DNA of 33,514 bases. It comes from Archaeoglobaceae archaeon. GTDB lineage: Archaea; Halobacteriota; Archaeoglobi; Archaeoglobales; Archaeoglobaceae. The translations under genes were made by a program, and so were the position numbers. The notes beneath the pieces were generated by a model. It was given only the letters and a program-made list of their open reading frames with translations. It was not told the origin of the DNA and did no database searches. The stretch is taken from the NCBI GenBank assembly GCA_015523335.1, contig WAKM01000009.1, forward strand, positions 1-33,514, in the 5' to 3' direction. Positions 23,304 to 31,671 of this stretch are shown here, in pieces (the first letter of the stretch is position 1; every line of letters starts with the position of its first letter).

Positions 23304-24608
23304 ATGGAAATAGCGAGTTTAGTGGTTTCTCATAAAAAAGCTTCTATTAAAGAAATTGAAAGAGCTTGGCACGGTAATTGTGGATTACTCATCAAACGAA
23401 TTTTGTCTTATCCCAATATTAAAGAGTGTGCCCTCCTTTTTACCTGCAACAGAGTCGAGGTTTACGTGGTCGGCAGGAATACGGAGGATATGCTGAGGGA
23501 ATTCGCAAGCGAAATGGGAGTATCTCAGAGGATACTTGATATCTACAAGGGAGACAAATGCCTTGAGCATCTTTTGAGAGTCGCCTCCGGCTTGGAATCG
23601 ATGATCGTCGGCGAGGATCAGATACTTGGACAGGTTAGGGATTTCTATCACATAAGCAAGAAATTCGGTGGTATAGGCGAAGTTTTGGACGTGGTCTTCA
23701 GAAAGGCCATTCACGTCGGAACGAAGGTTAGGAAGCTCACCAAGATAAATAAAGGCTCGGTTTCGATAGGCTCCGCTGCTGTGGAGCTTGCAGAGAAGAC
23801 CTTCGGCTTGAAGGATAAAAAGGTTCTCATCGTCGGAGCCGGAGAGATGGGGACTTCCGTAGCAAGAGCTTTGTCGGGCAAAGCTGAAGTCTACATAGCG
23901 AACAGAACTTTCGAGAGGGGAAAGAGGTTAGCCGAGGAGATAGGGGGAAAAGCAGTCAGATTCGATGAGCTTGAAAGATGGATAGCCGAATGCGATGTAG
24001 TTTTCTCCGCAACCTCGGCTCCGAACTACGTAATCACAAGGGATACGATCGAAAGGATAATGAAAGATAGAGACAGACCTCTTTTAATCGTAGACATCGC
24101 TCTTCCGAGGGATGTTGAGGAAAGCGTAGCGGATGTCGAAGGCGTAACGCTATACACGATCGACGATCTGAGAATGGTTGCCGAGGAAAATCTGAAGAGA
24201 AGACTTAAGGAAGCTGAAAAAGCGGAGGAGATCATAAAGGAAGAGCTCGAGCATCTCAAATCGTTACTCAAGGATCTGAGGGCTAAGAAGGCTATAAGTT
24301 TGATGTATTTGGCGGCTGAGGAGGTTAAGGATGAGGAGATAAGAGAGTTATACAACAAGCTTTCCGCAAAGTTCGGTGTTGATGAGAGTGCCATTCCGAT
24401 AATCGAAGATTTCGTCAGATCTTTTGTCAAGAAGTTCTTGAGGAAGCCTACCGTAAGGCTTAGGGAAGCCGCGAGAAACGGCAGGATTGATGTCATCGAA
24501 GCCGTCGAATTCCTTTTCGGAGGTGATGATTATGGAGTTTCCGAAGTTAAGGCTGAGAAGGTTGAGGAAAGATCACCTGAGACCGCTGTTCAGAGAAACG
24601 AAGCTTGA
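23304..24608 (+). CDS. hemA: Glutamyl-tRNA reductase
   Basis: A 434-residue HemA, which reduces glutamyl-tRNA(Glu) to glutamate-1-semialdehyde with NADPH, the first step of tetrapyrrole synthesis. The nucleophile is Cys48 in [11 protein letters not shown]. The binding motif [16 protein letters not shown] and the NADPH motif [17 protein letters not shown] are present, and a long spinal helix ([20 protein letters not shown]) leads to the C-terminal dimer domain. The ribosome binding site is AGAGGTGG before the ATG. The natural end of the family sequence would be near EFLFGG, but here the frame runs a further 27 residues (to QRNEA) across the start of hemB, a 77-bp overlap. Confidence 0.96.
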   Translation: MEIASLVVSHKKASIKEIERAWHGNCGLLIKRILSYPNIKECALLFTCNRVEVYVVGRNTEDMLREFASEMGVSQRILDIYKGDKCLEHLLRVASGLESMIVGEDQILGQVRDFYHISKKFGGIGEVLDVVFRKAIHVGTKVRKLTKINKGSVSIGSAAVELAEKTFGLKDKKVLIVGAGEMGTSVARALSGKAEVYIANRTFERGKRLAEEIGGKAVRFDELERWIAECDVVFSATSAPNYVITRDTIERIMKDRDRPLLIVDIALPRDVEESVADVEGVTLYTIDDLRMVAEENLKRRLKEAEKAEEIIKEELEHLKSLLKDLRAKKAISLMYLAAEEVKDEEIRELYNKLSAKFGVDESAIPIIEDFVRSFVKKFLRKPTVRLREAARNGRIDVIEAVEFLFGGDDYGVSEVKAEKVEERSPETAVQRNEA

Positions 24609-25512
24609 TCTAAACGATCTCATAATGCCGATATTCGTGGATGAGAACATCTCCAAGCCAAAGGAGATAGGCTCGATGCCCGGTTACTACCGAATTCCCG
24701 TTGAAAGCGTTGCCGAAGAAGTAGGAAAGGCTATGGAATTGGGTTTAAGGGCATTCATACTCTTCGGAATTCCCTCGTATAAGGATGAAACCGGTTCCTC
24801 CGCTTTCGTAAGCAACGGAGTCGTTCAGAGGGCTGTGAGGGCTATCAAGCATGAGTATCCGGATGCGGTAATCGTTACCGACGTCTGCCTCTGCGAATAC
24901 ACAACGCACGGACACTGTGGTGTTGTTAGGGATGGGAAGATACTGAACGATGAAACGCTACCGATATTGGGTAAGATCGCAGTAAGCCATGCTGAAGCCG
25001 GAGCGGATATCGTAGCTCCTTCCGGCATGATGGACGGAATGGTGAAGGCAATAAGGAGCGCTCTCGATGCCGAAGGTTACGACGATGTAGCCATCATGAG
25101 CTACTCAGCCAAATACGCTTCGAGCTTCTACGGACCCTTCAGAGAGGCTGCAGAGAGTGGATACAAGTTCGGAGATAGGAGAAGTTATCAGATGGACATT
25201 CACAACGGCGATGAAGCTCTGAGGGAAGTCGAGCTCGATCTGAAGGAAGGTGCGGATATAGTGATGGTCAAGCCGGCCTTAGCATATCTCGACATAATTA
25301 GGAGGGTTAAGGAGAAATTCGGAGTGCCTACTGCGGCCTATAACGTTAGCGGGGAATACAGCATGGTAAAAGCCGCAACCATGAACGGCTGGTTGGACGA
25401 AAAATCGATAGTTTACGAGATTTTGATTTCGATAAAGAGAGCTGGAGCCGATCTGATAATAACGTATCATGCGAAGGATTTTGCGAAATGGTTTAACGAA
25501 GGATCGCTTTAA
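24532..25512 (+). CDS. hemB: Porphobilinogen synthase (delta-aminolevulinate dehydratase)
   Basis: A 326-residue HemB, which condenses two 5-aminolevulinate to porphobilinogen. Zinc ligands are Cys119, Cys121 and Cys129 in [13 protein letters not shown], so the enzyme is Zn-dependent. The Schiff-base lysines are Lys194 ([13 protein letters not shown]) and Lys247 ([10 protein letters not shown]). The ATG at 24532 is chosen over upstream in-frame codons because GGAGGTGAT ends 4 nt before it and [16 protein letters not shown] matches the family start. It begins inside hemA (77-bp overlap), which suggests translational coupling. The 3' end overlaps convergent marC by 20 bp. Confidence 0.97.
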   Translation: MEFPKLRLRRLRKDHLRPLFRETKLDLNDLIMPIFVDENISKPKEIGSMPGYYRIPVESVAEEVGKAMELGLRAFILFGIPSYKDETGSSAFVSNGVVQRAVRAIKHEYPDAVIVTDVCLCEYTTHGHCGVVRDGKILNDETLPILGKIAVSHAEAGADIVAPSGMMDGMVKAIRSALDAEGYDDVAIMSYSAKYASSFYGPFREAAESGYKFGDRRSYQMDIHNGDEALREVELDLKEGADIVMVKPALAYLDIIRRVKEKFGVPTAAYNVSGEYSMVKAATMNGWLDEKSIVYEILISIKRAGADLIITYHAKDFAKWFNEGSL

Positions 25513-26125
25513 GCTTTCCTGTCAAACCTGCAAACACGAATTCTACGCCTATTGCGGCTAAGAATATAGCCATAAGCCTCGCTATTATGTCCGAACCGCT
25601 TTTTCCAAGCACCTTTATTATGAATTCGCTGTATATGTGCGTCAGTCTGACGATAACGTAAACGGCAACTATCGCTAAAACGAGGAGCATCCTCGAAAGG
25701 ACATCCATTGCTTCGGAATTCAGGACTATCGCCGCCGTTATCGCTCCTGGACCCGTGTATAGCGGAAGAGCTATCGGAAAGACCGCCAAGGAATCCACAT
25801 CCACGTGCTCAAGTCCCCTCCTCGCGTAGGCTTCCTTTCCCCTGCTACCCGTTAGGATGTCCAAAGCTACTGCGAACAGCAGTATTCCACCGGCTATTCT
25901 GAGACTGTCTATGGAGACGTGAAATATGCTAAGCAGAAGGTCGCCCGTTAGGGCTATCACGATCAGCAAGCCCGCCGCTATAATCGTGGACTTCTTCGAA
26001 ACCCTTTCCCTTTCCTCGTGTGTTAACTTCTCTGTTAAAGCGATAAACATGGGTATGTTGCCGGGAGGGTCTACTATAACGAATATGGTGGTGAAAGCCG
26101 TTATGAAGTAGCTTAGGTAGTCCAT
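25493..26125 (-). CDS. MarC-family integral membrane protein
   Basis: A 210-residue membrane protein with about six hydrophobic segments (for example [91 protein letters not shown]). The [17 protein letters not shown] and [19 protein letters not shown] motifs mark the MarC/UPF0056 family. Its function is unknown; the original link to multiple antibiotic resistance was not upheld. Its start lies 13 bp inside the methionine synthase gene, so the two are co-transcribed. Confidence 0.92.
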   Translation of the reverse strand: MDYLSYFITAFTTIFVIVDPPGNIPMFIALTEKLTHEERERVSKKSTIIAAGLLIVIALTGDLLLSIFHVSIDSLRIAGGILLFAVALDILTGSRGKEAYARRGLEHVDVDSLAVFPIALPLYTGPGAITAAIVLNSEAMDVLSRMLLVLAIVAVYVIVRLTHIYSEFIIKVLGKSGSDIIARLMAIFLAAIGVEFVFAGLTGKLKAILR

Positions 26126-27063
26126 AGATCCAACGCCCTCCTAACGTTTTTCAACAGAGCAACGGCGGATTCTTGCGATGGAAAGCTGAACAGACCGCAA
26201 TCCGGACCTACGTATGCGATCAGATCTCCGAATTTTTCGTATGCCCTTTCTATTCTGCTTTTTATGACTTCCGGACTTTCTATTTCGTTGATAGCCTTTA
26301 CGATAAGTTCCTCGTTTTCCCAAGCGTTTACGTTATGCTTCTGATTGAACTCCGCAATTATTCCGTCTATATCGCTCCTCGCAATCCCCACTCTGAGCTT
26401 TTTGTCATGTGATTCCAAATCTTGGGGATCTACGAAATCCAGAGCCGACGGATCCTTAGCGGATTCTATGCCGATCACATCTATCGTATCGATGTCGAGT
26501 ATCCTTTCGTAAAAAACGGGAGCATGCAGATGGATCTGAACATCGACATCGAAATCCAAAGGCTCGAAAGCAATCCTTAGCTGATCGTCCGTGGGTTGCA
26601 GATCCGGATTCAATCCCAAGCTCGGTTCATCTATGCTGACGCATTCGACGTTCGGATACTTCAAAGCATTCTCAACGAACCTCGCAACGGATTTGGCGAG
26701 ATTCTCAAGAACGTCGTCGAAAATTACCGTCCCGAGTTCCTTAACGTAAAGCTCGAAAGGCCCAGTTACACAGACTCTAACTGCGTCAGCACCGATCTTT
26801 TCAACGTATTCGAGCTCGATTATCTTGGCTTCGCTCTTCATTACGAGGTATCCGTCCTCCTGATAATTCCTAATGATGCGCATGAACTGTTCCACCATAT
26901 CCTGAAATTGGGGGTAATTCGGGCACTCAACGCCGGCGTTGATCTTCATCAAAAAAGCCCGTTGAACCATCTCCTCGTATTCCTTGGTGTAAAGGTTCTT
27001 ACTGACCCAATCCCTTGTTATCCCTTTCGGCAGTGGGAAGCTACCTATGTCGTCGAAGATCAT
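26113..27063 (-). CDS. Core MetE-type methionine synthase (archaeal)
   Basis: A 316-residue protein equal to the C-terminal catalytic barrel of cobalamin-independent methionine synthase, without the N-terminal folate half. It starts FDDIGSFPLPKG. Predicted zinc ligands are His178 and His180 (IHLHAP), Glu200 (IGIES) and Cys289 (VGPDCGLFSFP). MetE enzymes usually have HxC at the first pair, so Cys is replaced by His180 here. Archaeal core MetE proteins take methyl groups from methyl-corrinoid proteins rather than methyl-folate, and that is the likely reaction; the donor is not known for this one. A TATA (minus CCTTTATTCA, 27084-27093) lies 25 nt before the ATG, giving a leaderless mRNA. Overlaps marC by 13 bp. 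Confidence 0.8.
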   Translation of the reverse strand: MIFDDIGSFPLPKGITRDWVSKNLYTKEYEEMVQRAFLMKINAGVECPNYPQFQDMVEQFMRIIRNYQEDGYLVMKSEAKIIELEYVEKIGADAVRVCVTGPFELYVKELGTVIFDDVLENLAKSVARFVENALKYPNVECVSIDEPSLGLNPDLQPTDDQLRIAFEPLDFDVDVQIHLHAPVFYERILDIDTIDVIGIESAKDPSALDFVDPQDLESHDKKLRVGIARSDIDGIIAEFNQKHNVNAWENEELIVKAINEIESPEVIKSRIERAYEKFGDLIAYVGPDCGLFSFPSQESAVALLKNVRRALDLWTT

Positions 27064-27083
27064 TGGACGAATTGACAGCCCTT

Positions 27084-27093
27084 TGAATAAAGG
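27084..27093 (-). promoter_or_regulatory. TATA box for the methionine synthase-marC operon
   Basis: Minus strand CCTTTATTCA, centred 25 nt before the ATG at 27063. Predicts a leaderless transcript. Confidence 0.5.
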
Positions 27094-27107
27094 TTTATCG
27101 ATCGCAA

Positions 27108-27117
27108 CTTATTTAAG
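27108..27117 (+). promoter_or_regulatory. TATA box for rps15
   Basis: CTTATTTAAG, predicting a start near 27139 and a leader of about 12 nt that begins within the GGGGAGGTGATG ribosome binding site. Confidence 0.45.
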
Positions 27118-27150
27118 TGGGTGCAAAGACCTTGTGGGGAGGTGATGCTC

Positions 27151-27612
27151 ATGGCGAGAATGCATGCGAGGAGGAGGGGTAGATCAGGATCAAAGAAGGT
27201 GTATAGGGATCATCCTCCGGAATGGGTTGAGATGAAGCCCGAAGAGGTTGAGAAGCTCGTGGTTGAGCTATATAAGGAAGGTTACGAGCCGAGCATGATC
27301 GGAATGATTCTGAGGGATCGCTACGGCATCCCTTCGGTTAGGCAGGTTACGGGAAAGAAGCTCGTGAGAATTTTGAAGGAGCACGGAATAGACATAGGTT
27401 TACCCGAAGATCTGAAAGCACTCATTAAGAAGGCTATAAGGTTAAGAAAGCACTTGGAAGTCCATAAGAAGGACAAGCACAACATGAGAGGTCTGCAGTT
27501 GATCGAAGCAAAGATCTGGAGACTCTCGAACTACTACAAGGAGAAGGGTGTTTTGCCGGCTGACTGGAAATACGATCCGAAGAAGCTTGAGATCGAACTG
27601 TTCAAATCTTAA
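27151..27612 (+). CDS. rps15: 30S ribosomal protein S15 (eukaryotic S13/uS15 type)
   Basis: A 153-residue archaeal/eukaryotic-type uS15. The N-terminal extension is [20 protein letters not shown] with PPEW, followed by [18 protein letters not shown] and the rRNA-binding core [20 protein letters not shown] plus [12 protein letters not shown]. The ATG at 27151 is chosen because GGGGAGGTGAT ends a few nt before it and the family start is MARMHxRRRG; an upstream frame opening at 27121 is spurious. Divergent from the methionine synthase gene. Confidence 0.97.
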   Translation: MARMHARRRGRSGSKKVYRDHPPEWVEMKPEEVEKLVVELYKEGYEPSMIGMILRDRYGIPSVRQVTGKKLVRILKEHGIDIGLPEDLKALIKKAIRLRKHLEVHKKDKHNMRGLQLIEAKIWRLSNYYKEKGVLPADWKYDPKKLEIELFKS

Positions 27613-27634
27613 TTATAATTGAAGATACAAAAAA

Positions 27635-27644
27635 GTTTTAAATT
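27635..27644 (+). promoter_or_regulatory. TATA box for the wHTH-btpA operon
   Basis: GTTTTAAATT, centred 24-25 nt before the ATG at 27664, implying a leaderless mRNA. Confidence 0.5.
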
Positions 27645-27663
27645 TTTCTTGCTAACATTTGAC

Positions 27664-27975
27664 ATGGTTTTGAGGAAGTTGAAACAAGAGGCGGAAGTAG
27701 CGCTCAGGCACTTGGAGATTCTCGACCTCGTCGAAAGAAATCAGCCGATCGGAATATTCAAGCTTGCGGAGATGATCAAACTACCGAAGCACAAAGTAAG
27801 ATACTCTTTAAGAGTTTTGGAGCAATCTGGAATAATAGAACCGACTCAACACGGTGCTATGGTCAGAGAGGACGTCGGTGAGGTCTTTGTGAAGTTGAAG
27901 GAGGAGATTAGGAATATCAAAGATATCGTTGAAAGAATTGAGAAAAAGATAGACGAACTATGCTCCCGATTGTAG
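27664..27975 (+). CDS. Small winged-helix transcriptional regulator-like protein
   Basis: A 103-residue protein. Residues 13-70 form a winged helix-turn-helix (LRHLEILDLVERNQPIGIFK, LAEMIKLPKHKVRYSLRVLE, SGIIEPTQHGAMV), followed by a coiled-coil tail (VFVKLKEEIRNIKDIVERIEKK). The family is a small archaeal predicted regulator. The ATG at 27664 is preferred to one at 27619 because the TATA at 27635-27644 is centred 24-25 nt before it. It overlaps the BtpA-family gene by 16 bp. The tail probably makes it dimeric. DNA target unknown; its own operon is the obvious candidate. Confidence 0.82.
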   Translation: MVLRKLKQEAEVALRHLEILDLVERNQPIGIFKLAEMIKLPKHKVRYSLRVLEQSGIIEPTQHGAMVREDVGEVFVKLKEEIRNIKDIVERIEKKIDELCSRL

Positions 27976-28718
27976 GTGTTGTTCATTTAAAACCCCTTCC
28001 CGGCTCTCCGAACTATTCGTCGTTCGATTACGTTTTGGAATCGGCTTTGGAAGATGCGAAGGCTTTGGCTGAAGGTGGAGTAGATGCGATAATCGTCGAA
28101 AACTTCGGAGATAAGCCTTTTTTGAAAAATGTGGGTTGTGAAGTGGTTGCATGCATGAGCGTTGTGGCTTGGGAGATTAAAAAAGAGACCGGCTTGCCTT
28201 TGGGTATAAACGTGCTCAGAAACGATCCCATTTCAGCCCTTGCGATTGCAAAAGCGGTTAAAGCGGACTTCGTTAGGGTCAATCAACTTTTCTATGCTTC
28301 CCTTTCCCCAGAAGGATGGCTCGAAGGAACGGCTGGGGAGGTGCTTAGGTATAAGAGAGCCATAGACTGCAACGCCATGATATTTGCGGACATCTTAGTC
28401 AAGCATGCCCACCACTTCACTGATTTGGAGGAATACGTTGAAAATGCGGAAAGGTGTTTGGTCGACGCTTTAATAGTCACCGGCAAAGCGACGGGTGAGG
28501 AAGTAAGCTTGAGTGAGCTTAAAGCAGTCAGAAGGCTGGCAAAAATGCCCGTGCTCGTGGGAAGCGGTGTAACGCCCGAAAATCTTCCAAAATTCGCGAA
28601 ATACTGCGACGGATTTATAGTGGGGACTTATTTTAAGAAGCGCGGCAGAATCGATGTCGAGAGGGTTAGGAGGCTCGTGAAGGTTAGGGAGCTCATAAGT
28701 AGAGGAAGTTCACTATGA
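27960..28718 (+). CDS. BtpA-family TIM-barrel protein
   Basis: A 252-residue BtpA/SgcQ-like protein: VGVVHLKPLPGSPNY, GVDAIIVENFGDKPF, CMSVVAWEIKKETGLPLGINVLRND, RVNQLFYASLSPEGWLEG, and MPVLVGSGVTPENLPKFAKY with FIVGTYFKKRGRID. The pattern of strands fits a phosphate-binding TIM barrel. Cyanobacterial BtpA affects photosystem I stability, but archaeal members must have another role, possibly as a sugar-phosphate or nucleoside enzyme. The start lies in the 16-bp overlap with the wHTH gene. Its 3' end overlaps the convergent glutaminase gene by 26 bp. Confidence 0.85.
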   Translation: MLPIVGVVHLKPLPGSPNYSSFDYVLESALEDAKALAEGGVDAIIVENFGDKPFLKNVGCEVVACMSVVAWEIKKETGLPLGINVLRNDPISALAIAKAVKADFVRVNQLFYASLSPEGWLEGTAGEVLRYKRAIDCNAMIFADILVKHAHHFTDLEEYVENAERCLVDALIVTGKATGEEVSLSELKAVRRLAKMPVLVGSGVTPENLPKFAKYCDGFIVGTYFKKRGRIDVERVRRLVKVRELISRGSSL

Positions 28719-29229
28719 TTTCCCTATTGAGGACTTCTGGATGGAAAGAAACGCCGTAGAAATCCCTGTCTTTTACTTTAAACATGCAAATCTCCTCATC
28801 CTGCATCGCCAAAGGAGTAAGCTTTTCGTTCACACTTCTCAAAGCGTATCTGTGTAGGAAGTATGCTCTCGTTTCTCTTTTAATTAGCGGATTTTCCCTT
28901 ACAATTCTGACTTTGTAAACGCCGATCTTCTTAATTTCTTCCAAGGCGTTCAAGAAAAGCCTTGCAAGTATCTGGTATCCGGCGCATATTCCGAGAACCT
29001 CTCCATCGTAGTCCGTCAAATCCGTGAATTTATCTACGTGGTTTAGGTAATCGAAGTCGCGCAGTGCCGTTCCGCATACTATTATCTTGGAATAATCCTC
29101 GATTTTTATTCTTTCATAGTATCTCCTAACGTGATAGTCGAATCCGCAATCCCTCACGATCTCCGCGATCGGTCTTACGAATTCCTCCTCGCTCAGCGAA
29201 TACTTGCAGGTTGAAATTACCAGTATCAT
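28693..29229 (-). CDS. Class I glutamine amidotransferase (GuaA glutaminase-like), stand-alone
   Basis: A 178-residue stand-alone GATase. The nucleophile elbow is LGICAGYQIL (Cys82) and the His-Glu pair is SFHPE (His163, Glu165), so the catalytic triad is complete. It resembles the glutaminase subunit of archaeal split GMP synthase but is shorter than usual and divergent, without a GuaA ATP-PPase gene next to it. Its 5' end overlaps the PP-loop ATPase gene by 4 bp, with the ATPase upstream, so the two are translationally coupled. Glutaminase plus PP-loop ATPase is the logic of GuaA, suggesting ammonia transfer to the Dph6-like partner. True guaAA is a weaker alternative. Confidence 0.82.
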   Translation of the reverse strand: MILVISTCKYSLSEEEFVRPIAEIVRDCGFDYHVRRYYERIKIEDYSKIIVCGTALRDFDYLNHVDKFTDLTDYDGEVLGICAGYQILARLFLNALEEIKKIGVYKVRIVRENPLIKRETRAYFLHRYALRSVNEKLTPLAMQDEEICMFKVKDRDFYGVSFHPEVLNREIIVNFLYL

Positions 29230-29894
29230 TTCTCCACGAGCTCCGCCCTCTTCACGATCATAGTTGCGTCGTAATCCTTTCCGACGATTTCGGATTCCGA
29301 TATTTTAAGCTTTTTTTTGAACAGCGGCATGTCCAAAACGAGCGTCTCGTATTCCCCGCCTTCCCCGGCTGGATTGATGTAGCCGTGTCTCTCTGCGAAT
29401 TTCCGGACGATATCCTTAGTTAGCTTTTTACCGAGCATCGACTTATCCAAGCCGGCAACCCTAACGAAGATTATCTCGAATCCGAACTCCAGAGCTTCGT
29501 TTAAGATCGAGATCTCGTCTCTGAGCCATAGCGGATTGAAGCACCAAAGCTCCAAATTGTCGCAGATCTTCTGAAACCTCGTGGCTTGGTATGTAGACCT
29601 AATAGCTCCGGTAACCACACCTTCTACACGATAAAACTCCTTGGCTTTTCTAAGCGCATCGTAAAGCGCCTTTAGACTACTTCTCTCATCATCCGAGCAC
29701 GTTTCCATGATCAGAGGTATACCCAGCGATTCCGCTTGAAGCTTTACGAGTTCCGTATTTGGATAATGGAAAATCGTGCTTTCTTCGGATTTGGGACTGA
29801 GCGTTACTAAGCAAGAAACTTCAAACTCCTCGCGAGCCTTCAGAAGTGCCAAGTTTGAATCCTTACCTCCCGAGTATAGAACGCATACCTTCAT
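29226..29894 (-). CDS. Dph6-like diphthine-ammonia ligase (PP-loop ATPase)
   Basis: A 222-residue PP-loop ATP pyrophosphatase. The SGGKDS loop is at residues 8-13, and the Dph6 family signature NPAGEGGEYETLVLD lies near 174-188, with FVRVAGLDKSMLGKKL before it. Dph6 amidates diphthine to diphthamide on archaeal/eukaryotic EF2, using ATP and ammonium. The open frame extends to 30095, but the ATG at 29894 is chosen: it matches the family N-terminus (MKVCVLYSGGKDS) and a TATA (minus TCTTTATCGC, 29915-29924) is centred 25 nt before it. It overlaps the glutaminase gene by 4 bp (29226-29229). Divergent from DNA ligase. Confidence 0.85.
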   Translation of the reverse strand: MKVCVLYSGGKDSNLALLKAREEFEVSCLVTLSPKSEESTIFHYPNTELVKLQAESLGIPLIMETCSDDERSSLKALYDALRKAKEFYRVEGVVTGAIRSTYQATRFQKICDNLELWCFNPLWLRDEISILNEALEFGFEIIFVRVAGLDKSMLGKKLTKDIVRKFAERHGYINPAGEGGEYETLVLDMPLFKKKLKISESEIVGKDYDATMIVKRAELVEK

Positions 29895-29914
29895 CCCACC
29901 ATTTTTAACCTCCA

Positions 29915-29924
29915 GCGATAAAGA
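29915..29924 (-). promoter_or_regulatory. TATA box for the Dph6-like/glutaminase operon
   Basis: Minus strand TCTTTATCGC, centred 25 nt before the ATG at 29894; predicts a leaderless start, although a GGTGGG stretch also precedes the ATG. Confidence 0.4.
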
Positions 29925-29968
29925 CTTTAGCTTGTTCGATCTTGCACCGTCAACTGATGTCGAAAGTT

Positions 29969-29978
29969 GCTTATACAA
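29969..29978 (+). promoter_or_regulatory. TATA box for the DNA ligase gene
   Basis: GCTTATACAA, centred 24-25 nt before the ATG at 29998; leaderless start predicted. Confidence 0.45.
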
Positions 29979-29997
29979 CAACGACGAATAAGTATCG

Positions 29998-31671
29998 ATG
30001 AGCCTAACGTTTCGCGAATTCGCGGAATTCTGCTCGATCTTGGAGAGAATTTCCTCGACTCTCGAAATGACCGCAAGGATAGCTACGTTTATCAAGAAGA
30101 TCGAGGACGATAACGATCTTTACAACGTAATTTTATTCCTGATGGGTCAGGTTTACCCAACTTGGGATGAGAGGGAGCTCGGAGTCGGAGTCGGGCTTAT
30201 ATACGAAGCTCTGAAGGTCGTAAGCGGAGTTGACAGGAGGAAGATCGAGCAACTCGTGAAGGAATACGGTGACCTCGGCTTGGCGGCTGAAAAGCTCATA
30301 AAGGGCAAATCGCAGATGACCCTCTTTGCCGAAGAGCTTACAATCGCTAAAGTTAGGGAGATATTTGATAAGATCGCCTCGCTTGAAGGAGAAGGAAGTC
30401 AGAAGAGGAAGGTTATGCTTTTAGCAGATCTCTACGTTTCAGCAACGCCGATAGAAGCGAGATACCTCACGAGGCTGATACTCGGCGAGATGAGGCTCGG
30501 TGTTGGAGAAGGAATAATCAGAGATGCGATAGCGAGGGCATGGCTTGTGGATGCGGAGCTCGTGGAAAGGGCATACATGATCACGAACGATCTGGGGAGA
30601 GTGGCTGTGGTTGCTAAGAACAAGGGTAAGGAAGGACTCAAGGAGCTTAAGATCGAACTGCACGTGCCGGTTAGGATGATGCTCGCTCAGGTTGCTGAGA
30701 GTATAGAAGAAGCTATCAGAGAGATGAAGAGGGTTGCTGTGGAATGGAAGTTTGATGGCAGTAGAGTTCAGGTTCACTGGGGCAACGGGAAGGTTACGAT
30801 ATACTCGAGGAGACTGGAAAACGTCACGAGAGCTTTGCCAGAGATAGTCGATGCTGTTAAGAAGTGCGTTAAAGAGGGTGTGATTTTGGACGGCGAAGTT
30901 ATAGCCGTTAAAGATGGTAAACCCATGCCTTTTCAGCACGTTCTGAGAAGGTTCAGGAGAAAGCACGAGATTACGAAGGTTATGGGTGAGATCTCTTTGA
31001 TAGTTTACCTCTTCGATATCCTATACGAAGATGGTGAGGTAATAGATCTTCCGCTCGAAGAGAGGAGGAAGATCCTCGAGTCCGTTGTAAAGGAATCCGA
31101 TGTCGTCAAAATTGCGAAGCAGGTTGTTACGAACAAGAAGGAGGAGATCGAAGCGGTATTTAAGGAGGCTTTGGATGCCGGGCACGAGGGAGCTATGCTG
31201 AAGAATCCGAAATCGCCTTACATTCCGGGCAAAAGGGGTAAGCACTGGCTCAAGCTCAAGGAGGTAATGGAGACGCTCGATCTCGTGGTTATAGGCGGTG
31301 AATGGGGGGAGGGAAGGAGGAGTCATTTGATAAGTTCCTTCGAACTCGCTTGCGTTGATCCGGTAACCGGTAAGCTGTTGCCGATCGGAAAGGTCGGAAC
31401 AGGCTTTACGGATGAAGATTTGGAGGAACTTACGAAGCTTTTCAAACCGCTGATAATCTACGAAGACGGGAAGACGATAAAATTCCAGCCAAAGATAGTC
31501 TTTGAAGTAGCTTATCAAGAGATTCAGAAGAGTCCGAAATACGAAAGCGGTTACGCTTTAAGATTTCCGAGGTTTATAAGAATCAGAGACGATAAGAGCC
31601 CAGAAGAGGCGGATACGATAGATAGGGTTGCGAAACTGTATGAGAGCCAATTTAAAAAGAAGGTAGCTTGA
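29998..31671 (+). CDS. lig: ATP-dependent DNA ligase (archaeal LigI-like)
   Basis: A 557-residue archaeal DNA ligase that seals nicks in Okazaki fragment joining and repair. The N-terminal DNA-binding domain (residues 1-220) includes MLLADLYVSATPIEARYLTR and ILGEMRLGVGEGIIRDAIA. The adenylated Lys251 is in EWKFDGSRVQVHW. Later motifs are YSRRLENVT, DGEVIAV, GHEGAMLKNPKSPY and HWLKLK. The OB domain ends KSPKYESGYALRFPRFIRIR. The length is standard. Near the PolD gene in the window but in a separate unit. The nucleotide specificity (ATP alone, or also ADP or NAD) cannot be told from sequence. Confidence 0.97.
   Translation: MSLTFREFAEFCSILERISSTLEMTARIATFIKKIEDDNDLYNVILFLMGQVYPTWDERELGVGVGLIYEALKVVSGVDRRKIEQLVKEYGDLGLAAEKLIKGKSQMTLFAEELTIAKVREIFDKIASLEGEGSQKRKVMLLADLYVSATPIEARYLTRLILGEMRLGVGEGIIRDAIARAWLVDAELVERAYMITNDLGRVAVVAKNKGKEGLKELKIELHVPVRMMLAQVAESIEEAIREMKRVAVEWKFDGSRVQVHWGNGKVTIYSRRLENVTRALPEIVDAVKKCVKEGVILDGEVIAVKDGKPMPFQHVLRRFRRKHEITKVMGEISLIVYLFDILYEDGEVIDLPLEERRKILESVVKESDVVKIAKQVVTNKKEEIEAVFKEALDAGHEGAMLKNPKSPYIPGKRGKHWLKLKEVMETLDLVVIGGEWGEGRRSHLISSFELACVDPVTGKLLPIGKVGTGFTDEDLEELTKLFKPLIIYEDGKTIKFQPKIVFEVAYQEIQKSPKYESGYALRFPRFIRIRDDKSPEEADTIDRVAKLYESQFKKKVA

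Noticed and set aside
29895-30095. N-terminal 67-residue extension of the Dph6-like protein
   Set aside because: It is antisense to the ligase start and promoter and is not part of the family, which begins just before SGGKDS.
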